Source of the DNA: Trichococcus alkaliphilus
GTDB lineage: Bacteria > Bacillota > Bacilli > Lactobacillales > Aerococcaceae
Direction: 5' to 3'
NCBI RefSeq assembly: GCF_003008695.1
Contig: NZ_PXZT01000001.1
Span: 62,001-126,000 of the forward strand
Length of the DNA: 64,000 nucleotides
Shown here: positions 38,512 to 46,933 of the stretch, piece by piece
Layout of the letters: every line of letters starts with the position of its first letter
Numbering within the stretch: position 1 is the stretch's first letter
Notes under the pieces: generated by a model
Database searches by the model: none
What the model was told of the DNA's origin: nothing
What the model saw: only the letters and a program-made list of their open reading frames with translations
Translations under genes and position numbers: made by a program

Positions 38512-39108
38512 CTATTTAACTTTCAATGCCATACCGATTTGTGCTTCAGTGCTGCTCAACCCGTTGGCCTGCATCAATTCATCCAATGTCATCCCATGGT
38601 TCAGAGCAATCCGGTAAAGGTTGTCACCCGCTTGGATGGTGTATGAATTATTGTATACCCCGGTAGCCGTTTCCGGTTCTTTAACTGTTTCAACCGGTGT
38701 TTCGACCACTGCAGGCGCTGCGCTCGAACTTGGTGTTTCCGCAATCGAAGATTCGGGCTCCACTGTGCTCTCCACAACTTCGCTCGAAACTACTTCTGAG
38801 GTCTCTTCGGAAGACGCTTCTTCACTGCTTTCGACACTGGAGCTGGCCACTCGTTTGTTGATCATCACTTGTTCAGCACTCTTGGGTGCGGGAGTATTTT
38901 GATTCTGTTTATTAAAATAGATGGTTGCAAAAGGAATAATCAGAATAGCCAAAAAGAGAAACAGCAATACTTTTAATAGAGGTGCTACTTCTTTATTTTT
39001 TGTATTTCTGGCCGAACGTGAATACTGCCGGCTCTTCAGATTTTCATCTTCGCCGAATTTACGTGACCATGGCTCTCCATTATTGCGATTGCGATTCTTT
39101 TTATCCAT
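38512..39108 (-). CDS. Membrane-anchored LysM domain protein (YpbE-like)
   Basis: A basic cytoplasmic head (1-42) precedes one membrane segment (about 44-66, VLLFLFLAILIIPFATIYF). An extracytoplasmic linker rich in Ser, Glu and Val (about 80-148) leads to a single C-terminal LysM domain (about 152-198, YTIQAGDNLYRIALNHGMTL) that binds peptidoglycan glycan strands. It has the layout and position of Bacillus YpbE beside recQ. Function beyond wall binding is unknown. Confidence 0.88.
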   Translation of the reverse strand: MDKKNRNRNNGEPWSRKFGEDENLKSRQYSRSARNTKNKEVAPLLKVLLFLFLAILIIPFATIYFNKQNQNTPAPKSAEQVMINKRVASSSVESSEEASSEETSEVVSSEVVESTVEPESSIAETPSSSAAPAVVETPVETVKEPETATGVYNNSYTIQAGDNLYRIALNHGMTLDELMQANGLSSTEAQIGMALKVK

Positions 39109-39138
39109 TCGGGTTCCTCCTATAAGTGATTCATGCTA

Positions 39139-39147
39139 ATTGTAGCA
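39139..39147 (-). promoter_or_regulatory. Extended -10 promoter of the LysM gene
   Basis: TGCTACAAT on the minus strand, 30 bases before the start; the -35 is poor. Confidence 0.5.
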
Positions 39148-39173
39148 CATTTTCGCAATTTTTGGGTTAAATT

Positions 39174-40613
39174 TTATAAAAGAAAAAGGTCTGACAGGAT
39201 TTTTTCCCAATGCGGCGCTTCTGTCATTGGAACCGTATTCCTCGACCTGACTTCCCCTGATAGCGATGGATCCTCGTTCCCGCAGCTATCACAGCAGTAT
39301 TCAGGTTTGCCGAGATTGTTTTTCCCGAAATAGGCGGAGATGTAATCACGTCTGCATGCGTCGGTTTCGGCAAATCCCTTCATGCTCCTCAGCAAGTTTT
39401 TCTTCAGATTGTGGCGGGCGGCAATAAATTGCTTCGCTTCCGCTTTTGTGAAATTTTGACGCAGGATATGCAACAACAAAGTGTGCTCGGTCGGACTCCC
39501 ATATTCTGGATTAATCGCCTTGTTTTTGAGGGCACTTTCAAGCGCATAATCATTCGGAAAATCGCTTTGCAGCATCTTCACTTTAAAGTTGAAGTCCGTT
39601 TCCGAATACAACAGTACCGCCGTGCTCTGTTGCCCATCCCGCCCGGCTCTCCCTATCTCCTGCACATATTCCTCAAGCGAATTCGGCATATGGTAATGGA
39701 TTACGTAGCGGATGTTCGGCTTATTGATCCCCATTCCGAATGCACTGGTGGCGCAAATGACGTCCAACTCATCCTGAAGGAATTGATGCTGGATGGTGAT
39801 CCTGTCTTCATTTGTCCGGTCGGCATGATAGGCTTCCGCGCGCAAATTTGTTTTTTTCCGGATCATGAATGCGACCGCATCAGCTTGTGCCTTGCTTGAG
39901 AAGTAAATGATGCCCGGAGATGGATACTTCTCCAAAAGTCCCAGGAGGTACTCGTTTTTCCCTTCTGGAGGCACTGCGGCGACTTTGTAGTATATATTGG
40001 CACGGTCGACCGGGCCCTCAAATACGTTCAAGTCATTCCCGTCGATATGCAGGGAAGCGATGATATCGTCCATCACGGCCGGCGTCGCTGTCGCAGTGAG
40101 CGCCAACGTCAGAGGATTGCCCAATGCTTGCCTTGCCGCCCCCAAAAATAGATAATCGGACCGGAAATCCAAGCCCCACTGGGAAATGCAATGCGCCTCA
40201 TCGACCACAAACAAAGCGAGCGGGATCTGCTTGAGTTTGTTCAATACAACTTGGTTCTGCAGCATCTCGGGGGAAAGGAACAAAAACTTGATCTGATCCA
40301 GGTTGCTCAATAATCTTTGCCTTTCCTCGAACTGCAGCATGCTGTTCAATGAGGCCGTCCTTTTTTCACCCATGAATTTCAGTTGGGCCACTTGATCTTC
40401 CATCAAAGACAACAGAGGCGAAACGATAACGACAATCCCCTCCAAAAGGTAGCCGCTCAATTGGTATATCAAGGATTTCCCTGTTCCCGTCGGCAGAGTC
40501 GCCAAGGTGTGCTTGCCTGCCAAAACGGATTGGATGGGCTCCAATTGTCCTTCCTTGAATGCCGTATAGCCGAAATGTTTCTGAAGTTCCGATTTCAATT
40601 TTGCTTCATCCAT
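39174..40613 (-). CDS. recQ: RecQ-family ATP-dependent DNA helicase (RecS-like)
   Basis: A 3'-5' superfamily 2 helicase for DNA repair. Walker A TLPTGTGKSLIYQ, Walker B/DEAH VVDEAHCISQWG, motif VI IGRAGRDGQQS, and a short RecQ zinc-binding region with four cysteines near the C-terminus (CRRD..CCDSCG). There is no HRDC domain; at 479 residues it matches the shorter Bacillus RecS. The ATG overlaps the end of ypbB by eight bases; an upstream GTG six codons earlier is possible. Its partner ypbB is directly upstream. Confidence 0.93.
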   Translation of the reverse strand: MDEAKLKSELQKHFGYTAFKEGQLEPIQSVLAGKHTLATLPTGTGKSLIYQLSGYLLEGIVVIVSPLLSLMEDQVAQLKFMGEKRTASLNSMLQFEERQRLLSNLDQIKFLFLSPEMLQNQVVLNKLKQIPLALFVVDEAHCISQWGLDFRSDYLFLGAARQALGNPLTLALTATATPAVMDDIIASLHIDGNDLNVFEGPVDRANIYYKVAAVPPEGKNEYLLGLLEKYPSPGIIYFSSKAQADAVAFMIRKKTNLRAEAYHADRTNEDRITIQHQFLQDELDVICATSAFGMGINKPNIRYVIHYHMPNSLEEYVQEIGRAGRDGQQSTAVLLYSETDFNFKVKMLQSDFPNDYALESALKNKAINPEYGSPTEHTLLLHILRQNFTKAEAKQFIAARHNLKKNLLRSMKGFAETDACRRDYISAYFGKNNLGKPEYCCDSCGNEDPSLSGEVRSRNTVPMTEAPHWEKILSDLFLL

Positions 40614-41676
40614 GTTTAGCAGCAACCTCACTTCTTATTTGTATCAACCGGGACTCGAAAAAGTTGATTTCGGGAAATACTTTTTGGATTTCCCGGTAAT
40701 CGACACGAACTTTGTGTTCCACGAGTTGTTGCAGATACTGTATTTTCTCTTTATCCAAAAATTTTTGCGTCGGGAATTCCGGATAGATCAGGGCGATTTC
40801 GGCAAAGTGATCTTGGATCGTGCTCTGTTTCAATCCCCGCATTGAAATGATTTCCTCCATGCCATGCCCGTTCATGAAATAACCCATGGTCGTTTCAGCG
40901 CTGGCGGAAGCCAAGCCGTTTTCCTTTATTGTCATCAACATGACCGAAGAAAGGACAGGGAATTTTCCCGGTTCCTTTTCCAATGCGCCATACAGCCTCA
41001 GCCAATTTTGGTGCAGCAGTATTTTCACTTCCGCTTCCTCGAACGAGAACAGTCCAGCCATTTGACCGGTCGTTTTCCTCAAGTGGTCAGTGCCTTCAAA
41101 TTGCAGCGCAAAGAGCCCGGCATCCCTTTCGGGCAACCGTGACAAGTAGGTACGCCATTCTTCTCCATAAGCGCGTGCAAAAGTGGCTTTATCTCCGGCA
41201 TGCTGCGTCAACAACCGCTTCATCCAAAGCTGTTCCTTCGCTTCTCTCTCAATGGGATAATAGTGTTTATTTTTATGCAGCATTTCGGAAAGGATTTGGA
41301 TCAGAAACAGCATCCGGCGGCGTAAAACGCCTTGCACGAGGGCAAATTCCATTTGGCTTCCTAAAGAAAAATGCGCGTGACGGCTGAAAAAATCTGCTTT
41401 TTTCGCGCTGCCGGCTTCGGTGAGAAGAAAGCCCTCGCCATCGTTGCCGCTGATCAGACCATCCGAAACCAAACGCTCGAGGCCTTTTTTCAACGCTGTC
41501 GGTTTCATGCCCGGCATGACAGTGAAATAGGCTTCCAGATCATATTGGCGGCACTGGAGCATGGTGGACACGGTCCGCTTGCCGATCAGGTTATAGAAAA
41601 GAGTCGCTTCCTTGATGGGGCGCCCGGTTGAAATGCAATCCAAAAAAAGATACTCTATGTATGTCAAACCTTTCAT
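40606..41676 (-). CDS. ypbB: Helicase-associated helix-turn-helix protein (YpbB-like)
   Basis: A 356-residue protein. The C-terminal 95 residues (about 255-345) are a helicase-type helix-turn-helix domain (TMGYFMNGHGMEEIISMRGLKQSTIQDHF), like the one that often follows RecQ HRDC regions. The N-terminal part is alpha-helical and has no family I can name. It sits directly before recQ with overlapping frames, which suggests the pair works as a split RecQ with its accessory domain. Function is otherwise unknown. Confidence 0.85.
   Translation of the reverse strand: MKGLTYIEYLFLDCISTGRPIKEATLFYNLIGKRTVSTMLQCRQYDLEAYFTVMPGMKPTALKKGLERLVSDGLISGNDGEGFLLTEAGSAKKADFFSRHAHFSLGSQMEFALVQGVLRRRMLFLIQILSEMLHKNKHYYPIEREAKEQLWMKRLLTQHAGDKATFARAYGEEWRTYLSRLPERDAGLFALQFEGTDHLRKTTGQMAGLFSFEEAEVKILLHQNWLRLYGALEKEPGKFPVLSSVMLMTIKENGLASASAETTMGYFMNGHGMEEIISMRGLKQSTIQDHFAEIALIYPEFPTQKFLDKEKIQYLQQLVEHKVRVDYREIQKVFPEINFFESRLIQIRSEVAAKHG
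41628..41656 (+). promoter_or_regulatory. Possible promoter of fer
   Basis: TTGAAA (41628-41633), 17 bases, TACTCT (41651-41656). It lies inside the start of ypbB on the other strand, 57 bases before fer. Confidence 0.45.
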
Positions 41677-41713
41677 ATCATCACCACCAAATTTTTGTAA
41701 AGAAGGTTACTGT

Positions 41714-41950
41714 ATGTATTATACCAAAGTAAATCAGGATAACTGCATCGCTTGTGGACTTTGCCAAATAATTTCACCGGATCTCTTCGACTACACTTCC
41801 GAAGGGATAGCTTTCACCAAAATGGATTCAAATGCGGGAAACGCACCGATACCTGCCGAACGCTTTGATGCGTTTCTGGATGCCTACCGCAAATGCCCGA
41901 CCGGTGCCATCTTGCGTTCAGAATCACCGTTCCCTCCAACGGAACAGTGA
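41714..41950 (+). CDS. fer: Ferredoxin with one 4Fe-4S cluster
   Basis: A 78-residue acidic electron carrier. Cys11, Cys14, Cys17 (CIACGLC) and Cys61 (CPTGAI) supply a single 4Fe-4S cluster, the Bacillus Fer pattern. I use ATG 41714, with AGAAGG upstream; an in-frame reading starting 102 bases earlier overlaps ypbB and adds unrelated residues. It reads divergently from ypbB-recQ, as in Bacillus. Redox partners are not in the window. Confidence 0.93.
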   Translation: MYYTKVNQDNCIACGLCQIISPDLFDYTSEGIAFTKMDSNAGNAPIPAERFDAFLDAYRKCPTGAILRSESPFPPTEQ

Positions 41951-41975
41951 TTCTGAACTCTCTTTGTTGTACCAA

Positions 41976-42026
41976 AAGAGGCTGCACCCGGAATCATCAC
42001 TGATTCGGGTGCAGCCTCTTGTTTTT
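41976..42026. terminator. Bidirectional terminator between fer and ribU
   Basis: A stem of about 19 base pairs from AAGAGGCTGCACCCG to its complement (one bulge), with GTTTTTG on the plus strand and TTTTGG on the minus strand. Confidence 0.9.
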
Positions 42027-42055
42027 GAAAAGATCAATTCAGAAACCGAAAATTA

Positions 42056-42628
42056 TTACTGAGCAAACGGAACTTTATTATGCGCCAGCCAAGGTTTCAA
42101 CTTCGGCATCACCAAGAGGATGACTGCACTGACGACAAGTCCTTTGATAATATTGAAAGGCACTATGCCAGCCAATACCAACTCTTTGACAGAACCCATT
42201 TCAAAATTCAACAAGTACATGTACAACGGGGTGATGATGAACCAGTTGGCTACCGATAAGACAACCGTCAAAACCAAAGTACCCGTCAACAGCGCCAGAA
42301 TGACGGCTGTTTTTGTTTTAGCTTTGTTCAATAGGTAGTAGACAGGCAAAGTGTAAGAGAGCGTCGCCAACAGACTTGCGAAGTCCCCGATTGGATAGCC
42401 CATATCCCCGCCTGTTTGAAGGTAGTGCAAAACGGATCGGATGACAGCGGAGATGATTCCCCCGGCTGGACCGTAAAGGAAAAATGAAAGCAGAATCGGT
42501 AAATCGCTGAAGTCAATCTTCAGATACGAAAATGCTGGAATTACCGGGAATGCGATGAACATCAGCACAAATGCCAATGCCCCAAATAGTGAAATACCGA
42601 CCAATCTTTTTGTTTTGTTTTGTTGCAT
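42056..42628 (-). CDS. ribU: Riboflavin ECF transporter substrate-binding subunit RibU
   Basis: Integral membrane S-component of an energy-coupling factor transporter, about six membrane segments in 190 residues. It needs the shared EcfA1A2T module, which is not in the window. Family features include the N-terminal LVGISLFGALAFVLMFIAFP, the loop YLKIDFSDLPILLSFFLYGP and the amphipathic segment with HYLQTGGDMGYPIGDFASLLAT. Identity as the riboflavin carrier is supported by the FMN riboswitch in its leader. ATG has GGGAGG nine bases upstream. Confidence 0.95.
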   Translation of the reverse strand: MQQNKTKRLVGISLFGALAFVLMFIAFPVIPAFSYLKIDFSDLPILLSFFLYGPAGGIISAVIRSVLHYLQTGGDMGYPIGDFASLLATLSYTLPVYYLLNKAKTKTAVILALLTGTLVLTVVLSVANWFIITPLYMYLLNFEMGSVKELVLAGIVPFNIIKGLVVSAVILLVMPKLKPWLAHNKVPFAQ

Positions 42629-42760
42629 GTTAATGAATCCTCCCTGTTGACTGTCTCAGAGATGGGTTTCTCCAAATCCAAAAAGACCCTATCCTTATCA
42701 TCCGCTAATGGACACATAAAAATAGAGCCTTTGAAATTGCAATTCAAAGAAACCCCATCT

Positions 42761-42875
42761 TCTTCCATCCAGACTGTACTGTCGGTACTGGAATTACACC
42801 AGTTCAGCCCGCAATGAAACATTGCGAGGTCGTGGACTTTTACCACCGGTCGGGAATTTCACCCTGCCCTGAAGA
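42761..42875 (-). promoter_or_regulatory. FMN riboswitch (RFN element) controlling ribU
   Basis: Read on the minus strand, the aptamer has the conserved blocks CAGGGCAGGGTGAAATTCCC, then GACCGGTGGTAAAAGTCCACGA, the hypervariable hairpin, CTGGTGTAATTCCAGTACCG and ACAGTACAGTCTGGATGG. P1 closes with TCTTC (42871-42875) and GAAGA (42761-42765). FMN binding should lower ribU expression. The rest of the 42629-42990 gap holds the promoter upstream and about 130 bases of leader downstream, including a CTTTGAA/TTCAAAG hairpin at 42728-42748 followed by CTATTTTTA, a candidate terminator. Confidence 0.97.
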
Positions 42876-42905
42876 CGAATCTTATTTATATTTTGTTATA
42901 TACAA

Positions 42906-42934
42906 ACTATAAGCGATGCACGCATGATTGTCAA
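42906..42934 (-). promoter_or_regulatory. Promoter of ribU
   Basis: On the minus strand a perfect TTGACA (42929-42934), 17 bases, TATAGT (42906-42911), about 30 bases before the aptamer. Confidence 0.85.
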
Positions 42935-42990
42935 GAAGAATATCACAGTTTCGAGATATTTATTTTAAGACTATCTTCGGATCGCTTTCC

Positions 42991-44790
42991 TCAACCCGCG
43001 TGGAATGGAAAACGGGCCAAGAAAGTCGTCCCTACACCCGGTTCGCTATGGACTTCTATTTCCCCGTCATGCGCCTCCACGATTGTCTTTACGATCGAAA
43101 GCCCGATGCCGGTTCCTTTTTGTTTCGAGTATGTCCGCGATTTATCATTTTTGTAAAAACGCTCGAAAATGAAAGGCAAACTTTCCGCTTGGATACCGAT
43201 GCCGTTATCGCTGATTTCAAAGACAACTTTATCCAACATGTCCTCCAAACGGACAGTGATATGGATGAATTTTTGCCTGCGGGTGCCGATTTCGGCTGAA
43301 TAACGTACCGCATTGTCGATCAGATTGTAAAATACCTGATTCATTTTCTCTTCGTCAAAAGGATAGGTTTTGATGCCATCCGCAAGTTCATAAGAGAATT
43401 GGATGCCTGCTTCTTTGAAACTGTTTTCGAACCTGCCCGCCAAATGGTTGAAGAAAGTTGCGAGATCGACAGTTTGCCGGTTCAGGTCAATATACCCCGC
43501 TTGCATGCGAGACAGATCAAGAAGGTTGTTCACCATTTTGTTCATTTCGGTCGTTTCGTCCAAAATGATTTGGGCCATTTCAATTTTCTCGTCATTGCTT
43601 TCGGCAATGTTGTCGATAATGGCTTCGCTGTACCCTTTGATCATCTGCAACGGCGTCCGCAAGTCATGGGATACATTCGTGATGAAATCACCGCGGATAA
43701 TATCCAATTGCCGTTCATTCGTCACATCCTGCAACACAATCAGGACGCCGGCAGTTTTTTGCAGATCGGTTTGGATGACCGGCGTCACTTTTACGTTGTA
43801 ATGCCGCTGAGACCAGCTGAGATCCGCTTCCGATCCGGCTGTCGTGGTGAAGGCTTGCTGTACCATTTCCTTGAACTGATGCGGTATCGCTTTAGCTTCC
43901 GCATCGGGATCCACCCTTCGCCAAAAATCCAAAAACTCTTGTCCAGGTCCGTTCACTAATTTCAGATGAAAATTTTGGTCAAAGTAAAGGATCCCTGCCG
44001 GCAAAGAATCAAACAGATGATTCAACAGTTCGCGTTCCTCCCTGTTCATCAGCGTCGTGGCTTGGAGGGTCTTTCCCAACTTATTCATGGCGGTGCCCAA
44101 TCCGGATATCTCATCATAGGATTCGAACGTGATCCTCTTGGAAAAATCATTCCGTGAGTATTTGAAGGCGATGTCCGTCATGACCTCCAACGGTTCGGCA
44201 ACATTCCTGATCAGATACTGATAGTAGATGATCGTCCCCATGAGATAGACGGTCAACAACAACAAAGTGATGCTTTTTGCGTTCAGATCATAAGCCTGAA
44301 ATTCATCCAGCTCGTAACCGATGACGAGCATTCCGGCTTGTCCCTGCAATTCAAAAGTATGAACAAAAACCATCAAAAGCAAGGGATTATTTTCCTCATC
44401 CTCTATGGTGATCCTGCTGAAATCATCAACGCTACTGTCGATCGCATCCAAAATTTCATCATTCGCCAGAATGTTCTCGAGAAGCAGCTCGGACTGCCCT
44501 TGCAGATCCGGGTTTTGTACGACAAAACGGCTCTGATCCGCTATTTTGATGAAATAGGACAATTCTGGATCCAGCGATTGCGCGACCTCAGCTTGGGTGA
44601 GATAAACTTCAGGATCGGTCATAATCGTATCCTTGTACGCTGTGATTTTCTCCTGCAGCAGTTTGTTATAAGTATCTTCGATCGAGTTCACACTGATGAT
44701 TGCGTGGCCGATATACATCAAAGTCATGATGGCTACAGTCAAAAAAGTCAATAGGACCCATGATTTGAGGAATATGCTCGTCCTTTTCAT
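42991..44790 (-). CDS. resE: Sensor histidine kinase of ResE/SrrB type
   Basis: Membrane sensor paired with the regulator just upstream. Two membrane segments (about 10-32 and 172-195) flank an extracytoplasmic domain of about 140 residues. HAMP (about 195-248) and a PAS domain (about 260-355) follow. The HisKA box SHDLRTPLQMIKGY has phospho-acceptor His near residue 373, and the HATPase domain shows NLIDNAVRYS, DNGIGI and GTGIGLSIV. Length 599. The layout is that of ResE/SrrB, which senses the redox or respiratory state; the PAS domain and gene order support this, but the signal here is inferred. The gene overlaps resD by four bases. Confidence 0.9.
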   Translation of the reverse strand: MKRTSIFLKSWVLLTFLTVAIMTLMYIGHAIISVNSIEDTYNKLLQEKITAYKDTIMTDPEVYLTQAEVAQSLDPELSYFIKIADQSRFVVQNPDLQGQSELLLENILANDEILDAIDSSVDDFSRITIEDEENNPLLLMVFVHTFELQGQAGMLVIGYELDEFQAYDLNAKSITLLLLTVYLMGTIIYYQYLIRNVAEPLEVMTDIAFKYSRNDFSKRITFESYDEISGLGTAMNKLGKTLQATTLMNREERELLNHLFDSLPAGILYFDQNFHLKLVNGPGQEFLDFWRRVDPDAEAKAIPHQFKEMVQQAFTTTAGSEADLSWSQRHYNVKVTPVIQTDLQKTAGVLIVLQDVTNERQLDIIRGDFITNVSHDLRTPLQMIKGYSEAIIDNIAESNDEKIEMAQIILDETTEMNKMVNNLLDLSRMQAGYIDLNRQTVDLATFFNHLAGRFENSFKEAGIQFSYELADGIKTYPFDEEKMNQVFYNLIDNAVRYSAEIGTRRQKFIHITVRLEDMLDKVVFEISDNGIGIQAESLPFIFERFYKNDKSRTYSKQKGTGIGLSIVKTIVEAHDGEIEVHSEPGVGTTFLARFPFHAG

Positions 44791-45512
44791 TGTTTGTCGT
44801 CTGCTGCTTGGTCATCATTCGGAGAAAATTTATAACCCATCCCCCAAACGGTCACTATCATTTTCGAAACAGCTTTCGATTGCTTCAACAGCTTTTCACG
44901 CAACCGCTTGACGTGCGTGTCGACTGTGCGGAGATCCCCGAAAAATTCATATTTCCAGACTTCTTTCAAAAGAACTTCCCTCGTAAAAATTTTCTCTGGG
45001 GACTTTGAAAGATAAAGAAGCAATTCAAATTCTTTGGGCGTCAAATTGATGGCCACCTCGTCAACCAGCACTTTTCTGGCATCCGGAAAAATCTTCAGCA
45101 GCGGATATTCGATTGTGCTCGATTCCGATTCTGAAGGCTTCGTCCGCTTCAGGATGGCTGCGACCCGCAACATGACTTCCCTTGGACTGAACGGCTTCAC
45201 GATGTAGTCATCCGCTCCGGACAAGAATCCTTCCACGCGATTGTTCTCTTCGCCGCGGGCAGTGATCATCATGATCGGTATTTCTTTTTCCTTGCGGACA
45301 ACTTTGGCTACTTCAATGCCTGTCATCCCAGGAAGCATGATATCCAACAACACCAAATCGTAATGGTTGTTCAAGATCATTTCCACCGCTGTTGTTCCAT
45401 CCTCTGCCTCGGCTGTTTCGTAGCCATCCTTTTCCAGATAGAGTTTCAATAATCTACGGATACGTTCCTCGTCATCCACAATCAATATTTTCCCGCTGGA
45501 ATTTGTCATCAT
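44787..45512 (-). CDS. resD: OmpR-family response regulator of ResD/SrrA type
   Basis: DNA-binding regulator of the neighbouring kinase. Receiver domain (about 8-125) with phospho-acceptor Asp57 in LVLLDIMLPG and the Lys of IVKPFSPREV. Winged-helix DNA-binding domain (about 145-235) with NLTPKEFELLLYL and DLRTVDTHVKRLREKL. ATG 45512 has GAGAGG upstream; an in-frame extension of 19 codons is rejected. Order rluB-resD-resE matches Bacillus except that resABC (cytochrome c maturation) are missing between rluB and resD. Confidence 0.92.
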   Translation of the reverse strand: MMTNSSGKILIVDDEERIRRLLKLYLEKDGYETAEAEDGTTAVEMILNNHYDLVLLDIMLPGMTGIEVAKVVRKEKEIPIMMITARGEENNRVEGFLSGADDYIVKPFSPREVMLRVAAILKRTKPSESESSTIEYPLLKIFPDARKVLVDEVAINLTPKEFELLLYLSKSPEKIFTREVLLKEVWKYEFFGDLRTVDTHVKRLREKLLKQSKAVSKMIVTVWGMGYKFSPNDDQAADDKQ

Positions 45513-45540
45513 GATCATCCTCTCTGATTCGATAAGAAAA

Positions 45541-46278
45541 CTACCTTTTCGATGCCTTTTCGTTCGCAAGAGCCATGTTCTTCAGCTTCTCGATTTCAAA
45601 CGCCTTCAGCTCTCGGTGTTGCCCCGGTTTCAGATCGCCGAGCGTAAGGAAACCGAACGATTCCCTTTTCAGTTTTTCGACGGGACAATCAATTTTTTCG
45701 AACATTTTTTTGACTTGATGGTTCCAGCCTTCATGGATGGTCAATTCAATGATTGCTGTATTTTTTTGGGAATTGGCAGAAATCAACTTAGCTCGCGCTT
45801 TCGCAGTTTTTTTGCCGTCGATCACGATCCCGTTCTCCAATTTGTTCAGATCGGAGCGCGTAGGGATGCAACCTACCTTAGCGACATATGTTTTGTCGAT
45901 GTGGTATTTCGGATGGGTCAGCAGATTCGCAAACTCGCCATCATTGGTCAAAAGAAGCAGACCGGTCGTATCATAGTCCAATCTTCCGATCGGATAAATC
46001 CGCTCTTTTACATTAAAGAAATCAGTGACGACAGTCCGATCTTTATCATCTTTAACGGAAGAGAGGGTATTCTTTGGTTTGTAGAACAAGTAGTAAACAG
46101 GCTGTTCACGATAAATCGGTAAGCCATTCACTTCCACTCTGTCATTTTTTGAAACTTTTACGCCTAATTCCGTTACCTTGATTCCGTTTACGCTGACTGC
46201 ACCAGAAGTGATCAGTTCTTCGGCTTTCCGCCGTGAAGCTATTCCTGCATGTGCAATGACTTTCTGTAATCTTTCCAT
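45541..46278 (-). CDS. rluB: 23S rRNA pseudouridine synthase RluB
   Basis: Makes a pseudouridine in 23S rRNA domain V (position 2605 in E. coli numbering for RluB). An N-terminal S4 domain (about 1-60, MERLQKVIAHAGIASRRKAEELI) precedes the catalytic domain with GRLDYDTTGLLLLTNDG near residue 100. Length 245. It follows scpB by 34 bases. Confidence 0.93.
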   Translation of the reverse strand: MERLQKVIAHAGIASRRKAEELITSGAVSVNGIKVTELGVKVSKNDRVEVNGLPIYREQPVYYLFYKPKNTLSSVKDDKDRTVVTDFFNVKERIYPIGRLDYDTTGLLLLTNDGEFANLLTHPKYHIDKTYVAKVGCIPTRSDLNKLENGIVIDGKKTAKARAKLISANSQKNTAIIELTIHEGWNHQVKKMFEKIDCPVEKLKRESFGFLTLGDLKPGQHRELKAFEIEKLKNMALANEKASKR

Positions 46279-46312
46279 TTATTCACCTATTATTCTTATT
46301 TGTTTTTTTCGG

Positions 46313-46933
46313 TCATTCTTGTTCCGATATGATGGAATCTTTCTTAAAAAAAGCAAGTTGGTTATCTGTATCTTCGTCCGCAGGAAAATCAAAAAGATCG
46401 AAGGATTCATTATCCTGCATCTGGAATAATTCGTCCACATTCGGCAGATCATCAATTGTGGTCAACCCGAAATAATTCATGAAATAATCGGTTGTGCCGT
46501 AAATGATTGGTCTTCCTGGTGTTTCCGAACGGCCGATTTCCTTTATCAAGCCTCTCAGCAACAGCCTTTGGACCAATCCTGCTGACTGCACACCGCGGAT
46601 CTGATCGATTTCCATCCGCGTCAAGGGTTGCTTGTATGCGATGATCGCCAGCGTCTCCAGGGCAGCTTGCGACAAGTGGGTCGCGAATGGCGAAACAGCG
46701 TACATTTTTATGAGCTCTGCATACTCTCTTTTTGTGGCGAGTTGGTATCTTTTGCGGGTTTCGATAAGCGTCAAACCGGAGTGGATGTTGTCGTTATGAC
46801 TCGCCCGCATTTCGGTCAACAAATTTTGCGCTTCCAATGGGGTGGTCTCCAATAAAGAGGTGATTTCATCCATACTCAAGCCGTCATCCCCTGCCACAAA
46901 CAGCAGACTCTCCAGTGCCCCTTTTTTATTCAT
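46313..46933 (-). CDS. scpB: Segregation and condensation protein B
   Basis: Subunit of the SMC-ScpAB condensin, which organises newly replicated chromosome. The protein has two winged-helix domains, with LETLAIIAYKQPLTRMEIDQIRGV near residue 95 and the GRPIIYGTTDYFMNYFGL segment. The C-terminal 50 residues are acidic and disordered. It overlaps scpA by eight bases. Length 206. Confidence 0.95.
   Translation of the reverse strand: MNKKGALESLLFVAGDDGLSMDEITSLLETTPLEAQNLLTEMRASHNDNIHSGLTLIETRKRYQLATKREYAELIKMYAVSPFATHLSQAALETLAIIAYKQPLTRMEIDQIRGVQSAGLVQRLLLRGLIKEIGRSETPGRPIIYGTTDYFMNYFGLTTIDDLPNVDELFQMQDNESFDLFDFPADEDTDNQLAFFKKDSIISEQE

Noticed and set aside
42562-42846. Minus-strand open frame of 94 codons in the ribU leader
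   Set aside because: It overlaps the FMN riboswitch aptamer and the ribU start; the RNA structure explains the sequence.
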